64,000 bases of DNA. Origin: Variovorax sp. EL159. Lineage in GTDB: Bacteria; Pseudomonadota; Gammaproteobacteria; Burkholderiales; Burkholderiaceae_C. The notes beneath the pieces are model-generated. The model was not told the DNA's origin. It was given only the letters and a program-made list of their open reading frames with translations, and did not search any database. Below, piece by piece: positions 1 to 13,424 of this stretch; within the stretch, counting starts at the first letter, position 1; every line of letters starts with the position of its first letter. A program made the position numbers and the translations under genes. Location of the stretch: contig NZ_FMUJ01000005.1 in the NCBI RefSeq assembly GCF_900100965.1, positions 1 to 64,000 of the forward strand, in the 5' to 3' direction.

Positions 1-298
<298 letters not shown>

Positions 299-319
299 GC
301 CAAGCGTAAAGAGTACCGG

Positions 320-395
320 AGGGGTATAGCTCAATTGGCAGAGCGTCGGTCTCCAAAACCGAAGGTTGTAGGTTCGATTCCTACTGCCCCTGCCA
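320..395 (+). tRNA. trpT: tRNA-Trp (anticodon CCA)
   Basis: A 76-nt cloverleaf. The acceptor strands AGGGGTA and TGCCCCT pair fully (one T-G), the D arm reads TAGCTCAATTGGCAGAGC, the anticodon loop is CTCCAAA with anticodon CCA, the T loop is GGTTCGATTCC, and GCCA is encoded at the 3' end. It lies between tuf and secE and is probably transcribed with them. Confidence 0.97.
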
Positions 396-414
396 CCTAG
401 GTGGCACCCCGAAA

Positions 415-439
415 AAGCCCGTCGCGTCCCGACGGGCTT
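415..439 (+). terminator. Hairpin between tRNA-Trp and secE
   Basis: AAGCCCGTCG (415-424) pairs perfectly with CGACGGGCTT (430-439) over a 5-nt loop. No T-run follows, so it may be a partial terminator or an RNA-processing element that separates tRNA maturation from the secE-nusG message. Confidence 0.45.
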
Positions 440-498
440 CGGCGTCTCAAGAAGGCGCATTGAATTGAAGGCCGAAAGGCACAGGAAATCAGCCAACC

Positions 499-882
499 AT
501 GGCCACTTCTCAAATCGAAACCGTGAGCACCGGCGCAGACAAGGCCAAGTTGGCCGCGGCTGTTGTGCTGGCAGTGGGCGCCATCGTGGCGTTCTACCTG
601 CTCTCGCGCCAGGGCTCGCTGGCCCAGTGGGCTGCGCTGCTGGTCGGCTTGGCCGCCGCGGTGGGCGCCTTTGGCAGTTCGGAGAATGGCCGTCAGTTGT
701 GGGCCTTCGGCCGCGACTCGTGGCGCGAGGTCAAGAAGGTCGTGTGGCCGACCCGCAAGGAAGCAATGCAGATGACGGCTTACGTGTTCGCCTTCGTGGC
801 GATCATGTCCGTCTTCCTCTGGCTCACCGACAAGACGCTCGAATGGGTGTTTTTCGACCTCATTCTGGGCTGGAGAAAGTAA
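499..882 (+). CDS. secE: Preprotein translocase subunit SecE
   Basis: 127 residues, the long three-helix SecE form found in many proteobacteria. Two hydrophobic segments lie near residues 14-32 and 37-57 and a third near 93-112. The conserved cytoplasmic stretch SWREVKKVVWPTRKEA comes just before the last helix and is the SecE signature that contacts SecY. SecE clamps SecY in the inner-membrane SecYEG channel. ATG 499 is chosen because the protein aligns over full length. nusG begins 3 bp after the stop, the classic secE-nusG pair. Confidence 0.96.
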   Translation: MATSQIETVSTGADKAKLAAAVVLAVGAIVAFYLLSRQGSLAQWAALLVGLAAAVGAFGSSENGRQLWAFGRDSWREVKKVVWPTRKEAMQMTAYVFAFVAIMSVFLWLTDKTLEWVFFDLILGWRK

Positions 883-885
883 GCA

Positions 886-1488
886 ATGACCGACGACGTA
901 GTTGAAACCACGCCGGAAGAAGAGAACACTCCGATTCTGGCTCCTGCCGCCAATCCCGACCTGCGTTGGTACGTGGTGCATGCCTATTCGGGCATGGAAA
1001 AGGCCGTCGAGCGCAACATCACCGAGCGCATCAACCGCGCCGGCATGCAGGACAAGTTCGGTCGCATCCTGGTTCCGACCGAGGAAGTGGTCGAAATCAA
1101 GAACGGCCAGAAGCGCACGACCGAGCGTCGCTTCTTCCCGGGCTACGTGCTGGTCGAAATGATCATGGACGACGAGAGCTGGCACCTGGTGAAGCACACC
1201 AACAAGGTGACGGGTTTCGTGGGCGGTGCCAAGAACCGTCCGGCTCCGATCTCGCAGAAAGAGGTCGAGGACATCGTCAGCCAGATGCAGCAGGGCACCG
1301 AGAAGCCCCGCCACAAGGTGGAGTTCATCGTCGGCGAGTTCGTGCGCGTCAAGGAAGGCCCGTTCACGGACTTCAACGGCACCGTCGAAGACGTGAACTA
1401 CGAGAAGAGCAAGGTGAGCGTGTCGGTCATGATTTTCGGCCGCTCGACGCCTGTCGAACTCGAATTCAGCCAGGTCGAAAAGACCTGA
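886..1488 (+). CDS. nusG: Transcription termination/antitermination factor NusG
   Basis: 200 residues. An acidic N-terminal extension is followed by the NGN domain (WYVVHAYSGMEKAVERNI, FPGYVLVEM, HLVKHTNKVTGFVGG) and a C-terminal KOW domain (GEFVRVKEGPFTDFNGTVEDVN). NusG binds RNA polymerase and links it to Rho or to ribosomal S10. The start lies 3 bp after secE, so translation is probably coupled. The gene is followed by a 134-bp leader before rplK. Confidence 0.97.
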   Translation: MTDDVVETTPEEENTPILAPAANPDLRWYVVHAYSGMEKAVERNITERINRAGMQDKFGRILVPTEEVVEIKNGQKRTTERRFFPGYVLVEMIMDDESWHLVKHTNKVTGFVGGAKNRPAPISQKEVEDIVSQMQQGTEKPRHKVEFIVGEFVRVKEGPFTDFNGTVEDVNYEKSKVSVSVMIFGRSTPVELEFSQVEKT

Positions 1489-1622
1489 GCCTCGGGTCGA
1501 AAGGCCTGAACCCATTCTGGCTGCGCGTTGTCCGACTCGGCGCGCGGCCTTGATCGAAGAGTCGTTAAACCCCGGGGAGCCTCGGCGAGAGCCAAGGCGA
1601 TATCACCCGCAAGGAGCAAAGC

Positions 1623-2054
1623 ATGGCGAAAAAAATCGTCGGCTTCATCAAGCTGCAAGTGCCAGCTGGTAAGGCCAACCCGTCACCACCCATCGGTCCC
1701 GCACTGGGCCAGCGTGGTTTGAACATCATGGAGTTCTGCAAGGCGTTCAACGCGCAAACCCAAGGCGTCGAGCCGGGTCTGCCGCTGCCGGTGGTCATCA
1801 CCGCGTTCGCTGACAAGAGCTTCACCTTCATCATCAAGACGCCCCCGGCGATCACCTTGATCAAGAAGGCCATCAAGCTGGAAAAGGGCTCGGCCCGTCC
1901 GCACACCGACAAGGTCGGCAAGATCACGCGCGCTCAGCTCGAAGAAATCGCCAAGGCCAAGATGAAGGACCTGACTGCTGCCGATCTGGACGCAGCGGTT
2001 CGCACCATCGCCGGCTCTGCCCGCTCGATGGGCGTGAATGTGGAGGGCGTGTAA
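1623..2054 (+). CDS. rplK: 50S ribosomal protein L11
   Basis: 143 residues, typical for L11. The N-terminus contains FIKLQVPAGKANPSPPIGPALGQ followed by GLNIMEFCKAFNA, the region that meets 23S rRNA and release factors; the C-terminal rRNA-binding domain ends with AGSARSMGVNVEG. A strong ribosome-binding site (AAGGAG) precedes ATG 1623. The TAA stop is directly followed by the rplA ATG, so L11 and L1 are translated as a pair. In this family L1 represses the shared message by binding a leader structure; the 1489-1622 leader is the place to look for it. Confidence 0.97.
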   Translation: MAKKIVGFIKLQVPAGKANPSPPIGPALGQRGLNIMEFCKAFNAQTQGVEPGLPLPVVITAFADKSFTFIIKTPPAITLIKKAIKLEKGSARPHTDKVGKITRAQLEEIAKAKMKDLTAADLDAAVRTIAGSARSMGVNVEGV

Positions 2055-2753
2055 ATGTCCAAGATCACCAAGAAGCAAAAGTCGCTCGCCGGCAAGGTCG
2101 ACAGCAACAAGCTGTACGCCCTCGTTGAAGCCATCGACCTCGTGAAGGAAGCCGCCACCGCCAAGTTCGACGAATCGATCGACGTGGCCGTGCAGCTCGG
2201 CATCGATGCGAAGAAGTCGGACCAGGTGGTGCGTGGCGCCGTCGTGATGCCCAACGGCACCGGCAAGACCAAGCGCGTGGCCGTGTTCGCCCAAGGCGCC
2301 AAGGCTGAAGAAGCCAAGGCTGCCGGCGCCGACATCGTCGGCATGGACGACCTGGCTGCCATGGTCAAGGCTGGCGACATGCCTTTCGACGTCGTGATCG
2401 CTGCCCCCGACGCGATGCGCGTCGTCGGTACGCTCGGCCAGATCCTCGGCCCGCGCGGCCTGATGCCCAACCCGAAGGTTGGCACCGTGACGCCCGACGT
2501 CGCGACCGCTGTCAAGAACGCCAAGGCTGGCCAGGTCCAGTTCCGCGTCGACAAGGCCGGCATCATCCACGGCACGATCGGCCGTCGTTCGTTCGATACC
2601 GACAAGCTGCAGGGCAACCTGGCTGCGCTGATCGACGCTCTGGTCAAGGCCAAGCCGACGACCAGCAAGGGCGTGTACCTGCGCAAGGTGGCTGTGTCGT
2701 CGACCATGGGTCTGGGTGTCCGCGTGGACACGCAAACCATCTCGGCGAGCTAA
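2055..2753 (+). CDS. rplA: 50S ribosomal protein L1
   Basis: 232 residues, standard L1 length. Recognisable segments include SIDVAVQLGIDAKKSDQVVRG, LGPRGLMPNPKVGTVTPDV and RKVAVSSTMGLGVRVD. L1 binds 23S rRNA at the stalk next to the E site and acts as translational repressor of its own operon. The start codon abuts the rplK stop with no spacer. Confidence 0.97.
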   Translation: MSKITKKQKSLAGKVDSNKLYALVEAIDLVKEAATAKFDESIDVAVQLGIDAKKSDQVVRGAVVMPNGTGKTKRVAVFAQGAKAEEAKAAGADIVGMDDLAAMVKAGDMPFDVVIAAPDAMRVVGTLGQILGPRGLMPNPKVGTVTPDVATAVKNAKAGQVQFRVDKAGIIHGTIGRRSFDTDKLQGNLAALIDALVKAKPTTSKGVYLRKVAVSSTMGLGVRVDTQTISAS

Positions 2754-2756
2754 AGA

Positions 2757-3018
2757 GATTTGCCCGACCCCTGAGCTGACGTGAAGGGGGAGGGCGGATG
2801 TGGTGGGTCGCGGCGGCTTCGGTTGCCGCGGGCCATCCAAGACCGCTGGTGTGCAGGGCGCTGCACTTAATCGCCGGATCGATCCTTCCGGTATCCAGCG
2901 CAGATGGCGATCCCACTGCAAGGAATCAAGGAATTTGATTTTTTGTTCCGAACAGTTGGTCGCTGCATGAAGCGCGATCCCAGGCCCCGGCCGAAGATCG
3001 CATTAAAAGGAGTAGACC
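2757..3018 (+). promoter_or_regulatory. L10-type leader of the rplJL(-rpoBC) message
   Basis: A 260-bp gene-free stretch lies between rplA and rplJ. It contains several GC-rich complementary segments (for example CGCGGCGGCTTCGGTTGCCGCG near 2808-2830) and a region near 2860-2915 (GCGCTGCACTTAATC, then GTATCCAGCGC) that can form the long arm seen in L10 leaders, where the L10-L7/L12 complex binds to repress translation. The assignment rests on position and visible complementarity. A promoter for rplJ probably also lies here, but I cannot place it with confidence. Confidence 0.6.
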
Positions 3019-3555
3019 TTGAGTCTGAATCGCAGTGAGAAAGAAGCGGTCATCAGTGATGTGACCAGCCTCGCCGCTAAAGCTCAAACGCTCGTGATGG
3101 CGGAATACCGTGGCATCACGGTTGCCGATATGACCAAACTGCGCAGCGAAGCTCGCAGCAAGGGTGTGACCCTCAGCGTGTTGAAGAACACGCTGGCACG
3201 CCGTGCTGTCGCTGGTAGCGCATTTGAAGTCGTCGGCGACCAGATGACCGGTCCGCTGATCTACGGCTTTTCCGAAGACGCAGTGGCTGCCGCCAAGGTG
3301 GTGGCCGACTTCGCGAAGACCAACGACAAGTTGGTGATTCGCGGTGGCGCGTTTGGCGGCAAGGCCCTGGACGTCAACGGCGTGAAGCAACTGGCCAACA
3401 TCCCTTCGAAGGAAGTGCTGCTGGCGCAATTGCTGGGCTTGATGCAATCCCCGATCTCTCGTACCGCCCGCGTGCTCGCGGCGCTGGCCGAGAAGCGCGG
3501 TGGTGGCGAAGCTGCACCCGCTGCCGATGCACCGGCAGAAGCGCAGGCCGCCTGA
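3019..3555 (+). CDS. rplJ: 50S ribosomal protein L10 (TTG start)
   Basis: 178 residues. The N-terminus MSLNRSEKEAVISDV followed by LVMAEYRGITVADMTKLR and VLKNTLARRAV is characteristic of L10. The C-terminal helix (PISRTARVLAALAEKR) carries the L7/L12 dimers, and an Ala/Pro-rich tail ends the protein. The only start giving the full conserved N-terminus is TTG 3019, preceded by AAAAGGAG at good distance. A weak start codon fits a tightly autoregulated gene. rplL follows after 43 bp. Confidence 0.95.
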   Translation: MSLNRSEKEAVISDVTSLAAKAQTLVMAEYRGITVADMTKLRSEARSKGVTLSVLKNTLARRAVAGSAFEVVGDQMTGPLIYGFSEDAVAAAKVVADFAKTNDKLVIRGGAFGGKALDVNGVKQLANIPSKEVLLAQLLGLMQSPISRTARVLAALAEKRGGGEAAPAADAPAEAQAA

Positions 3556-3598
3556 GCCTCGCGTTTGAAATATTCAACCCAATTGTTAGGAAACAAAA

Positions 3599-3976
<378 letters not shown>

Positions 3977-3992
3977 TTCAGACCCCCTAGAG

Positions 3993-4026
3993 GGCTGGAG
4001 GTGCCTGAAAAGGCCCTCCAGCCTTT
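3993..4026 (+). terminator. Attenuator hairpin between rplL and rpoB
   Basis: GGCTGGAGG (3993-4001) pairs perfectly with CCTCCAGCC (4015-4023) and is followed by TTT only. The short T-run suggests partial termination, as known between rplL and rpoB in other bacteria. A second hairpin, AAGCCGGC/GCCGGCTT (4049-4069), lies just downstream. Confidence 0.65.
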
Positions 4027-4048
4027 GCCGCTTTCAGAGCGCACCCAA

Positions 4049-4069
4049 AAGCCGGCTCGTTGCCGGCTT
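4049..4069 (+). other. Second hairpin in the rplL-rpoB spacer
   Basis: AAGCCGGC (4049-4056) and GCCGGCTT (4062-4069) form a perfect 8-bp stem with a 5-nt loop, followed by TCCC rather than T's. It could be an RNase III processing site or a second attenuation element. The remaining spacer up to 4271 shows no gene. Confidence 0.4.
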
Positions 4070-4271
4070 TCCCGGAGACCCGAAAGGCTCCGGAAAAGCC
4101 AAGAACGAGACGTTTTTTGAGTGTCTTCTGACCCCGACTGCAGAAGACCCCTTGGTTCGGGCGATGTGCAACGCATCGCTGTCCGCCAACGGCTGGTAGT
4201 GGCCAGCCGCCAAGCAGTGGTGCCTCGGCACTGCTGACAAGTCGCTGAAGATCTCAAGCACCGGAGCTCTC

Positions 4272-8396
<4,125 letters not shown>

Positions 8397-8417
8397 TTTG
8401 AAAAGGGAAAGAGTCTT

Positions 8418-11400
8418 ATGAAATCGCTACTCGACCTGTTCAAGCAATTCACGCCCGATGAGCATTTCGATGCCATCAAGATCGGCATGGCTTCGCCCGA
8501 GAAGATCCGTTCGTGGTCTTTCGGTGAAGTGAAGAAGCCCGAGACGATCAACTACCGCACGTTCAAGCCCGAGCGCGACGGTCTCTTCTGCGCCAAGATC
8601 TTCGGCCCCATCAAGGACTACGAGTGCCTGTGCGGCAAGTACAAGCGCCTGAAGCACCGCGGTGTGATCTGCGAGAAGTGCGGCGTCGAAGTCACGCAGA
8701 CCAAGGTGCGTCGCGAGCGCATGGGTCACATCGACCTGGCCGCGCCCTGCGCCCACATCTGGTTCCTGAAGTCGCTGCCGTCGCGTCTGGGCCTCGTGCT
8801 CGACATGACGCTGCGCGACATCGAACGCGTGCTGTACTTCGAAGCCTACGTGATCACCGACCCCGGCATGACCCCGCTGAAGAAGTTCGGCATCATGTCC
8901 GAGGACGACTACGACGCGAAGCGCAAGGAATACGGCGACGAATTCGTTGCCAAGATGGGCGCCGAAGGCATCAAGGACCTGCTCGAAGGCATCGAGCTCG
9001 ACAGCGAGATCGAACGCCTGCGCGGTGACCTGACCGGTTCCGAAGTCAAGGTCAAGAAGAACTCCAAGCGCCTGAAGGTGCTGGAAGCCTTCCGCAAGTC
9101 GGGCATCAAGCCCCAGTGGATGGTGCTGGACGTGCTGCCCGTGCTGCCGCCGGACCTGCGTCCGCTGGTGCCGCTGGACGGCGGCCGCTTCGCGACCTCC
9201 GACCTGAACGACCTGTACCGCCGCGTCATCAACCGCAACTCGCGTCTGCGCCGCCTGTTGGAGCTGAAGGCTCCGGAAATCATCGCGCGCAACGAAAAGC
9301 GGATGCTGCAAGAGGCTGTCGACTCGCTGCTGGACAACGGCCGCCGTGGCAAGGCCATGACGGGCGCCAACAAGCGCGCGCTGAAGTCGCTCGCCGACAT
9401 GATCAAGGGCAAGAGCGGCCGCTTCCGCCAGAATCTGCTGGGCAAGCGCGTCGACTACTCGGGCCGTTCGGTCATCGTGGTGGGCCCGACGCTCAAGCTG
9501 CACCAGTGCGGCCTGCCGAAGCTGATGGCGCTCGAGCTGTTCAAGCCCTTCATCTTCTCGCGCCTCGAAGCCATGGGCATCGCGACGACGATCAAGGCTG
9601 CCAAGAAGGAAGTCGAATCGGGCACGCCGGTGGTCTGGGACATCCTGGAAGAGGTCATCAAAGAGCACCCGGTCATGCTGAACCGTGCGCCTACGCTGCA
9701 CCGTCTGGGCATCCAGGCCTTCGAGCCGATCCTGATCGAAGGCAAGGCCATCCAGCTGCACCCGCTCGTCTGCGCGGCATTCAACGCCGACTTCGACGGT
9801 GACCAGATGGCCGTTCACGTGCCGCTGTCGGTGGAAGCGCAAATGGAAGCCCGCACGCTGATGCTGGCCTCCAACAACGTGCTGTTCCCGGCTTCGGGCG
9901 AACCGTCGATCGTTCCTTCGCAGGACGTGGTGCTGGGTCTGTACTACACGACCCGCGACCGCATCAACGGCAAGGGCGAGGGCCTGATCTTCTCCGACAT
10001 CGGTGAAGTGCAGCGCGCGCTCGACGCCAACGAAGTCGAGCTGACCGCCCGCGTCGCCGTGCGTATCACGGAGTACACGAAGAACAAGGAAACCGGCGAA
10101 TTCACGCCGTCGACCTCGCTCGTGGACACCACCGTGGGCCGCGCGCTGCTGTCCGAGATCCTGCCGAAGGGCCTGCCGTTCTCGAACATCAACAAGGCGC
10201 TGAAGAAGAAGGAAATCTCCAAGCTCATCAACGTCTCGTTCCGCAAGTGCGGCCTGAAAGAGACCGTCGTGTTCGCCGACAAGCTGCTGCAAAACGGCTT
10301 CCGCCTGGCAACCAAGGCCGGTATCTCGATCGCCATCGACGACATGCTGGTGCCCGCTGAAAAGCACGGCATCATCGAGCGCTCGGCCAAGGAAGTGAAG
10401 GAGATCGAGCAGCAGTACGTCTCCGGTCTCGTGACCTCCGGCGAACGCTACAACAAGGTGGTGGACATCTGGGGCAAGGCCGGCGACGAAGTGTCGAAGG
10501 TCATGATGGCCAAGCTCTCCAAGGAGCGCGTCATCGATCGCCACGGCAAGGACGTCGAGCAGGAGTCGTTCAACTCCATCTACATGATGGCCGACTCGGG
10601 TGCCCGCGGTTCCGCTGCGCAGATTCGCCAGGTGGCCGGTATGCGGGGCCTGATGGCCAAGCCGGACGGCTCGATCATCGAGACGCCCATTACCGCGAAC
10701 TTCCGCGAAGGCCTGAACGTGCTGGAGTACTTCATCTCCACCCACGGTGCCCGTAAGGGTCTGGCCGACACGGCGCTGAAGACGGCGAACTCGGGTTACC
10801 TGACCCGTCGTCTGGTCGACGTGACGCAAGACCTGGTCGTGACCGAACAGGACTGCGGCACGCACAACGGCTACCTGATGCGCGCGATCGTCGAAGGCGG
10901 TGAAGTGATCGAGTCGCTGCGCGACCGAATCCTGGGCCGTACGGCTGCGGACGACGTGCTGCATCCGGAAAACCGTGCGGTGCTGCTGAAGGCCGGTTCG
11001 ATGTTCGACGAGGACACCATCGAAGAACTCGAGGCGCAAGGCGTCGACGAGGTCAAGGTGCGTACCGCGCTGACCTGCGAAACCCGCTTCGGCATCTGCG
11101 CGACCTGCTACGGCCGCGACCTGGGCCGTGGCGGCCTGATCAACATCGGCGAAGCCGTCGGTGTGATCGCTGCGCAGTCCATCGGCGAACCCGGCACGCA
11201 GCTGACGATGCGTACCTTCCACATCGGTGGTGCCGCTTCGCGCGCTGCCATCGCTTCGAGCGTGGAAGCCAAGTCGAACGGCTCGATCGGCTTCAACGCC
11301 ACGATGCGCTACGTGACCAACAGCAAGAGCGAGCTGGTCGTGATTTCGCGTTCGGGCGAGATCGTCATCCATGACGAACACGGCCGCGAGCGCGAGCGCC

Positions 11401-12650
11401 ACAAGGTGCCGTACGGTGCGACCCTGACGGTCAAGGCCGACCAGCAGATCAAGGCTGGCCACGTGCTGGCCAACTGGGACCCGCTGACCCGCCCGATCAT
11501 CACGGAATTCGCCGGCAAGACGCAGTTCGAAAACGTCGAGGAAGGCCTCACGGTCGCCAAGCAGGTGGACGAAGTGACCGGTCTGTCGACCCTGGTCGTG
11601 ATCGACCCGAAGCGCCGCGGCGCTGCCAAGGTCGTTCGCCCGCAGGTCAAGCTGATCGACGCGCAAGGCCAGGAAGTGAAGATTCCGGGTACCGACCACT
11701 CGGTGACGATCGGCTTCCCGATCGGCGCTCTGGTGCAGGTGCGCGACGGCCAGGACGTGGGCCCCGGCGAAGTGCTGGCGCGTATTCCGGTCGAAGGCCA
11801 GAAGACCCGCGACATCACCGGCGGTCTGCCGCGCGTTGCCGAGCTGTTCGAAGCCCGTTCGCCGAAGGACAAGGGCATGCTGGCCGAAATGACCGGTACC
11901 GTGTCGTTCGGCAAGGAAACGAAGGGCAAGATCCGCCTGCAGATCACCGATCCGGAAGGCACGGTCTGGGAAGACCTCGTGCCGAAGGAAAAGAACATCC
12001 TGGTGCACGAAGGCCAGGTGGTGAACAAGGGCGAATCCGTGGTCGACGGCCCGGCGGACCCGCAGGACATCCTGCGCCTGCTGGGTTCGGAAGAACTGGC
12101 GCGCTACATCGTGGACGAAGTGCAGGACGTGTACCGCTTGCAGGGTGTGAAGATCAACGACAAGCACATCGAGGTGATCGTTCGCCAGATGCTGCGCCGC
12201 GTCGTGGTCGACAACATCGGCGAGACCGGCTACATCTCCGGCGAACAGGTCGAACGCAGCGAAATGCTCAACACCAACGACGCCCTGCGCGCCGAAGGCA
12301 AGATCCCCGCGACGTTCACCAACCTGCTGCTGGGTATCACGAAGGCGTCGCTGTCGACCGACTCGTTCATCTCGGCTGCTTCGTTCCAGGAAACGACGCG
12401 CGTGCTGACCGAAGCCGCGATCATGGGCAAGCGCGACGAGCTGCGCGGCCTGAAGGAAAACGTCATCGTCGGCCGCCTGATTCCCGCAGGCACCGGCATG
12501 GCGTACCACCAGGCCCGCAAGGTCAAGGACGCCATGGACGAGGCCGAGCGCCGCGCCATCGCCGAGTCGGAAGCTGCCGAACTGGCAGGCTCCGGCGAGA
12601 GCGATGTGACCAGCACGGCCGACGCCAGCGAAGGCGCCGCGACCGAATAA
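8418..12650 (+). CDS. rpoC: DNA-directed RNA polymerase subunit beta'
   Basis: 1410 residues. The N-terminal zinc site (CLCGKYKRLKHRGVICEKCG, residues ~70-90), the catalytic Mg motif NADFDGDQMAVH, the bridge helix and trigger loop region (SAAQIRQVAGMRGLM, MRTFHIGGAA) and the second zinc site (CETRFGICATCYGRDLGRG) are all visible. The tail is acidic and Ala-rich, as in related beta' subunits. AAAGGGAAAGAG precedes ATG 8418. The gene ends before a strong intrinsic terminator that closes the rpl-rpo transcription unit. Confidence 0.98.
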   Translation: MKSLLDLFKQFTPDEHFDAIKIGMASPEKIRSWSFGEVKKPETINYRTFKPERDGLFCAKIFGPIKDYECLCGKYKRLKHRGVICEKCGVEVTQTKVRRERMGHIDLAAPCAHIWFLKSLPSRLGLVLDMTLRDIERVLYFEAYVITDPGMTPLKKFGIMSEDDYDAKRKEYGDEFVAKMGAEGIKDLLEGIELDSEIERLRGDLTGSEVKVKKNSKRLKVLEAFRKSGIKPQWMVLDVLPVLPPDLRPLVPLDGGRFATSDLNDLYRRVINRNSRLRRLLELKAPEIIARNEKRMLQEAVDSLLDNGRRGKAMTGANKRALKSLADMIKGKSGRFRQNLLGKRVDYSGRSVIVVGPTLKLHQCGLPKLMALELFKPFIFSRLEAMGIATTIKAAKKEVESGTPVVWDILEEVIKEHPVMLNRAPTLHRLGIQAFEPILIEGKAIQLHPLVCAAFNADFDGDQMAVHVPLSVEAQMEARTLMLASNNVLFPASGEPSIVPSQDVVLGLYYTTRDRINGKGEGLIFSDIGEVQRALDANEVELTARVAVRITEYTKNKETGEFTPSTSLVDTTVGRALLSEILPKGLPFSNINKALKKKEISKLINVSFRKCGLKETVVFADKLLQNGFRLATKAGISIAIDDMLVPAEKHGIIERSAKEVKEIEQQYVSGLVTSGERYNKVVDIWGKAGDEVSKVMMAKLSKERVIDRHGKDVEQESFNSIYMMADSGARGSAAQIRQVAGMRGLMAKPDGSIIETPITANFREGLNVLEYFISTHGARKGLADTALKTANSGYLTRRLVDVTQDLVVTEQDCGTHNGYLMRAIVEGGEVIESLRDRILGRTAADDVLHPENRAVLLKAGSMFDEDTIEELEAQGVDEVKVRTALTCETRFGICATCYGRDLGRGGLINIGEAVGVIAAQSIGEPGTQLTMRTFHIGGAASRAAIASSVEAKSNGSIGFNATMRYVTNSKSELVVISRSGEIVIHDEHGRERERHKVPYGATLTVKADQQIKAGHVLANWDPLTRPIITEFAGKTQFENVEEGLTVAKQVDEVTGLSTLVVIDPKRRGAAKVVRPQVKLIDAQGQEVKIPGTDHSVTIGFPIGALVQVRDGQDVGPGEVLARIPVEGQKTRDITGGLPRVAELFEARSPKDKGMLAEMTGTVSFGKETKGKIRLQITDPEGTVWEDLVPKEKNILVHEGQVVNKGESVVDGPADPQDILRLLGSEELARYIVDEVQDVYRLQGVKINDKHIEVIVRQMLRRVVVDNIGETGYISGEQVERSEMLNTNDALRAEGKIPATFTNLLLGITKASLSTDSFISAASFQETTRVLTEAAIMGKRDELRGLKENVIVGRLIPAGTGMAYHQARKVKDAMDEAERRAIAESEAAELAGSGESDVTSTADASEGAATE

Positions 12651-12684
12651 CTGGTTAGCATCACCGGCCATGACCGGTACCCCA

Positions 12685-12719
12685 CGCCCCCCGACCGCTC
12701 ACGGTTGGGGGGCGTTTTT
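12685..12719 (+). terminator. Rho-independent terminator of rpoBC
   Basis: CGCCCCCCGACCG (12685-12697) pairs with CGGTTGGGGGGCG (12702-12714) with one internal mismatch, followed by TTTTT. This is a strong canonical terminator 35 bp after the rpoC stop. Confidence 0.93.
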
Positions 12720-12746
12720 CTTTGTGTTTTCCATGGGACTTTGTCG

Positions 12747-13358
12747 ATGAGCCTGTTGCCCGAATCGTTGGCCAGCTGGATCGTGATCGCGGTGCTGTTG
12801 TTCTGGTTTGTCGGCGCTTACAACCGGTTGGTGCGTTTGCGCGCGGCCGTGCTGCAGTCTTACGTCACGCTCGACGCCGCATTGAGCAAGCAGTTGGACT
12901 TTGTCCAGGCGAGCATCACCGCCGCGGCGCCGGCCGAGGCGCCGTCGAACGAACTGTTGTCGTCGATCGCGCCGCTGCAGGCTTCCACCACCCAGTTGGC
13001 CACGCTGCTGGGTGCGACGCGACAGCGCCCGCTCGATGCGGGCGGCATGGCCGCGCTGGCCACCGCGCTGCGGGTGTGGATCGGCGCATGGCAGCGCCAG
13101 CATCCGGATGCGGTGACGGTCTTCGAGGCCGACGGCACGCTCTCGCGTCCGGCGCAACCGCAACCCGGCGCCGTGACCGCAGCGGTGGTGTCCAGCACCA
13201 CTGAGCCGATCGCATGGCCCGAGCCGTCGGCTGCCGCAGAGATTGCACGTGGCCAGTTCAATATTGCGGTGAAGCACTACAACGCCGCCATTGCCCAGTT
13301 TCCGGCGCTGCTGGTGGCATGGGCCGTGCGTTTGCGTGCGGCCGCGCCCTTGCTTTGA
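12747..13358 (+). CDS. LemA-family membrane-anchored protein
   Basis: 203 residues from ATG 12747; an earlier in-frame codon at 12705 falls inside the rpoC terminator and is not used. One N-terminal membrane helix (SWIVIAVLLFWFVGAYNRLV) is followed by the LemA-type segment RLRAAVLQSYVTLDAALSKQ. The C-terminus has ARGQFNIAVKHYNAAIAQFP, the paired-helix motif of LemA. The middle is Ala-rich and degenerate. LemA proteins have no established general function. The protein probably faces the cytoplasm or periplasm as a helical bundle. The gene is separated from rpoC by a terminator and lies 66 bp before rsmB. Confidence 0.75.
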   Translation: MSLLPESLASWIVIAVLLFWFVGAYNRLVRLRAAVLQSYVTLDAALSKQLDFVQASITAAAPAEAPSNELLSSIAPLQASTTQLATLLGATRQRPLDAGGMAALATALRVWIGAWQRQHPDAVTVFEADGTLSRPAQPQPGAVTAAVVSSTTEPIAWPEPSAAAEIARGQFNIAVKHYNAAIAQFPALLVAWAVRLRAAAPLL

Positions 13359-13424
13359 CACGGACTTCTTTCTTTACCTTTCGAGGCGTCCTGCCTTTGG
13401 CTCGCCCATTACCATCGCCTCAAC

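Noticed and set aside
8427..12671. A 1414-codon open frame antisense to rpoC
   Set aside because: It mirrors rpoC in a GC-rich genome; its protein is His/Arg/Asp-rich with no family motif, as expected for the reverse of a strongly biased gene. The same holds for the long antisense frames over rpoB, the ribosomal genes, rsmB and the kinase.
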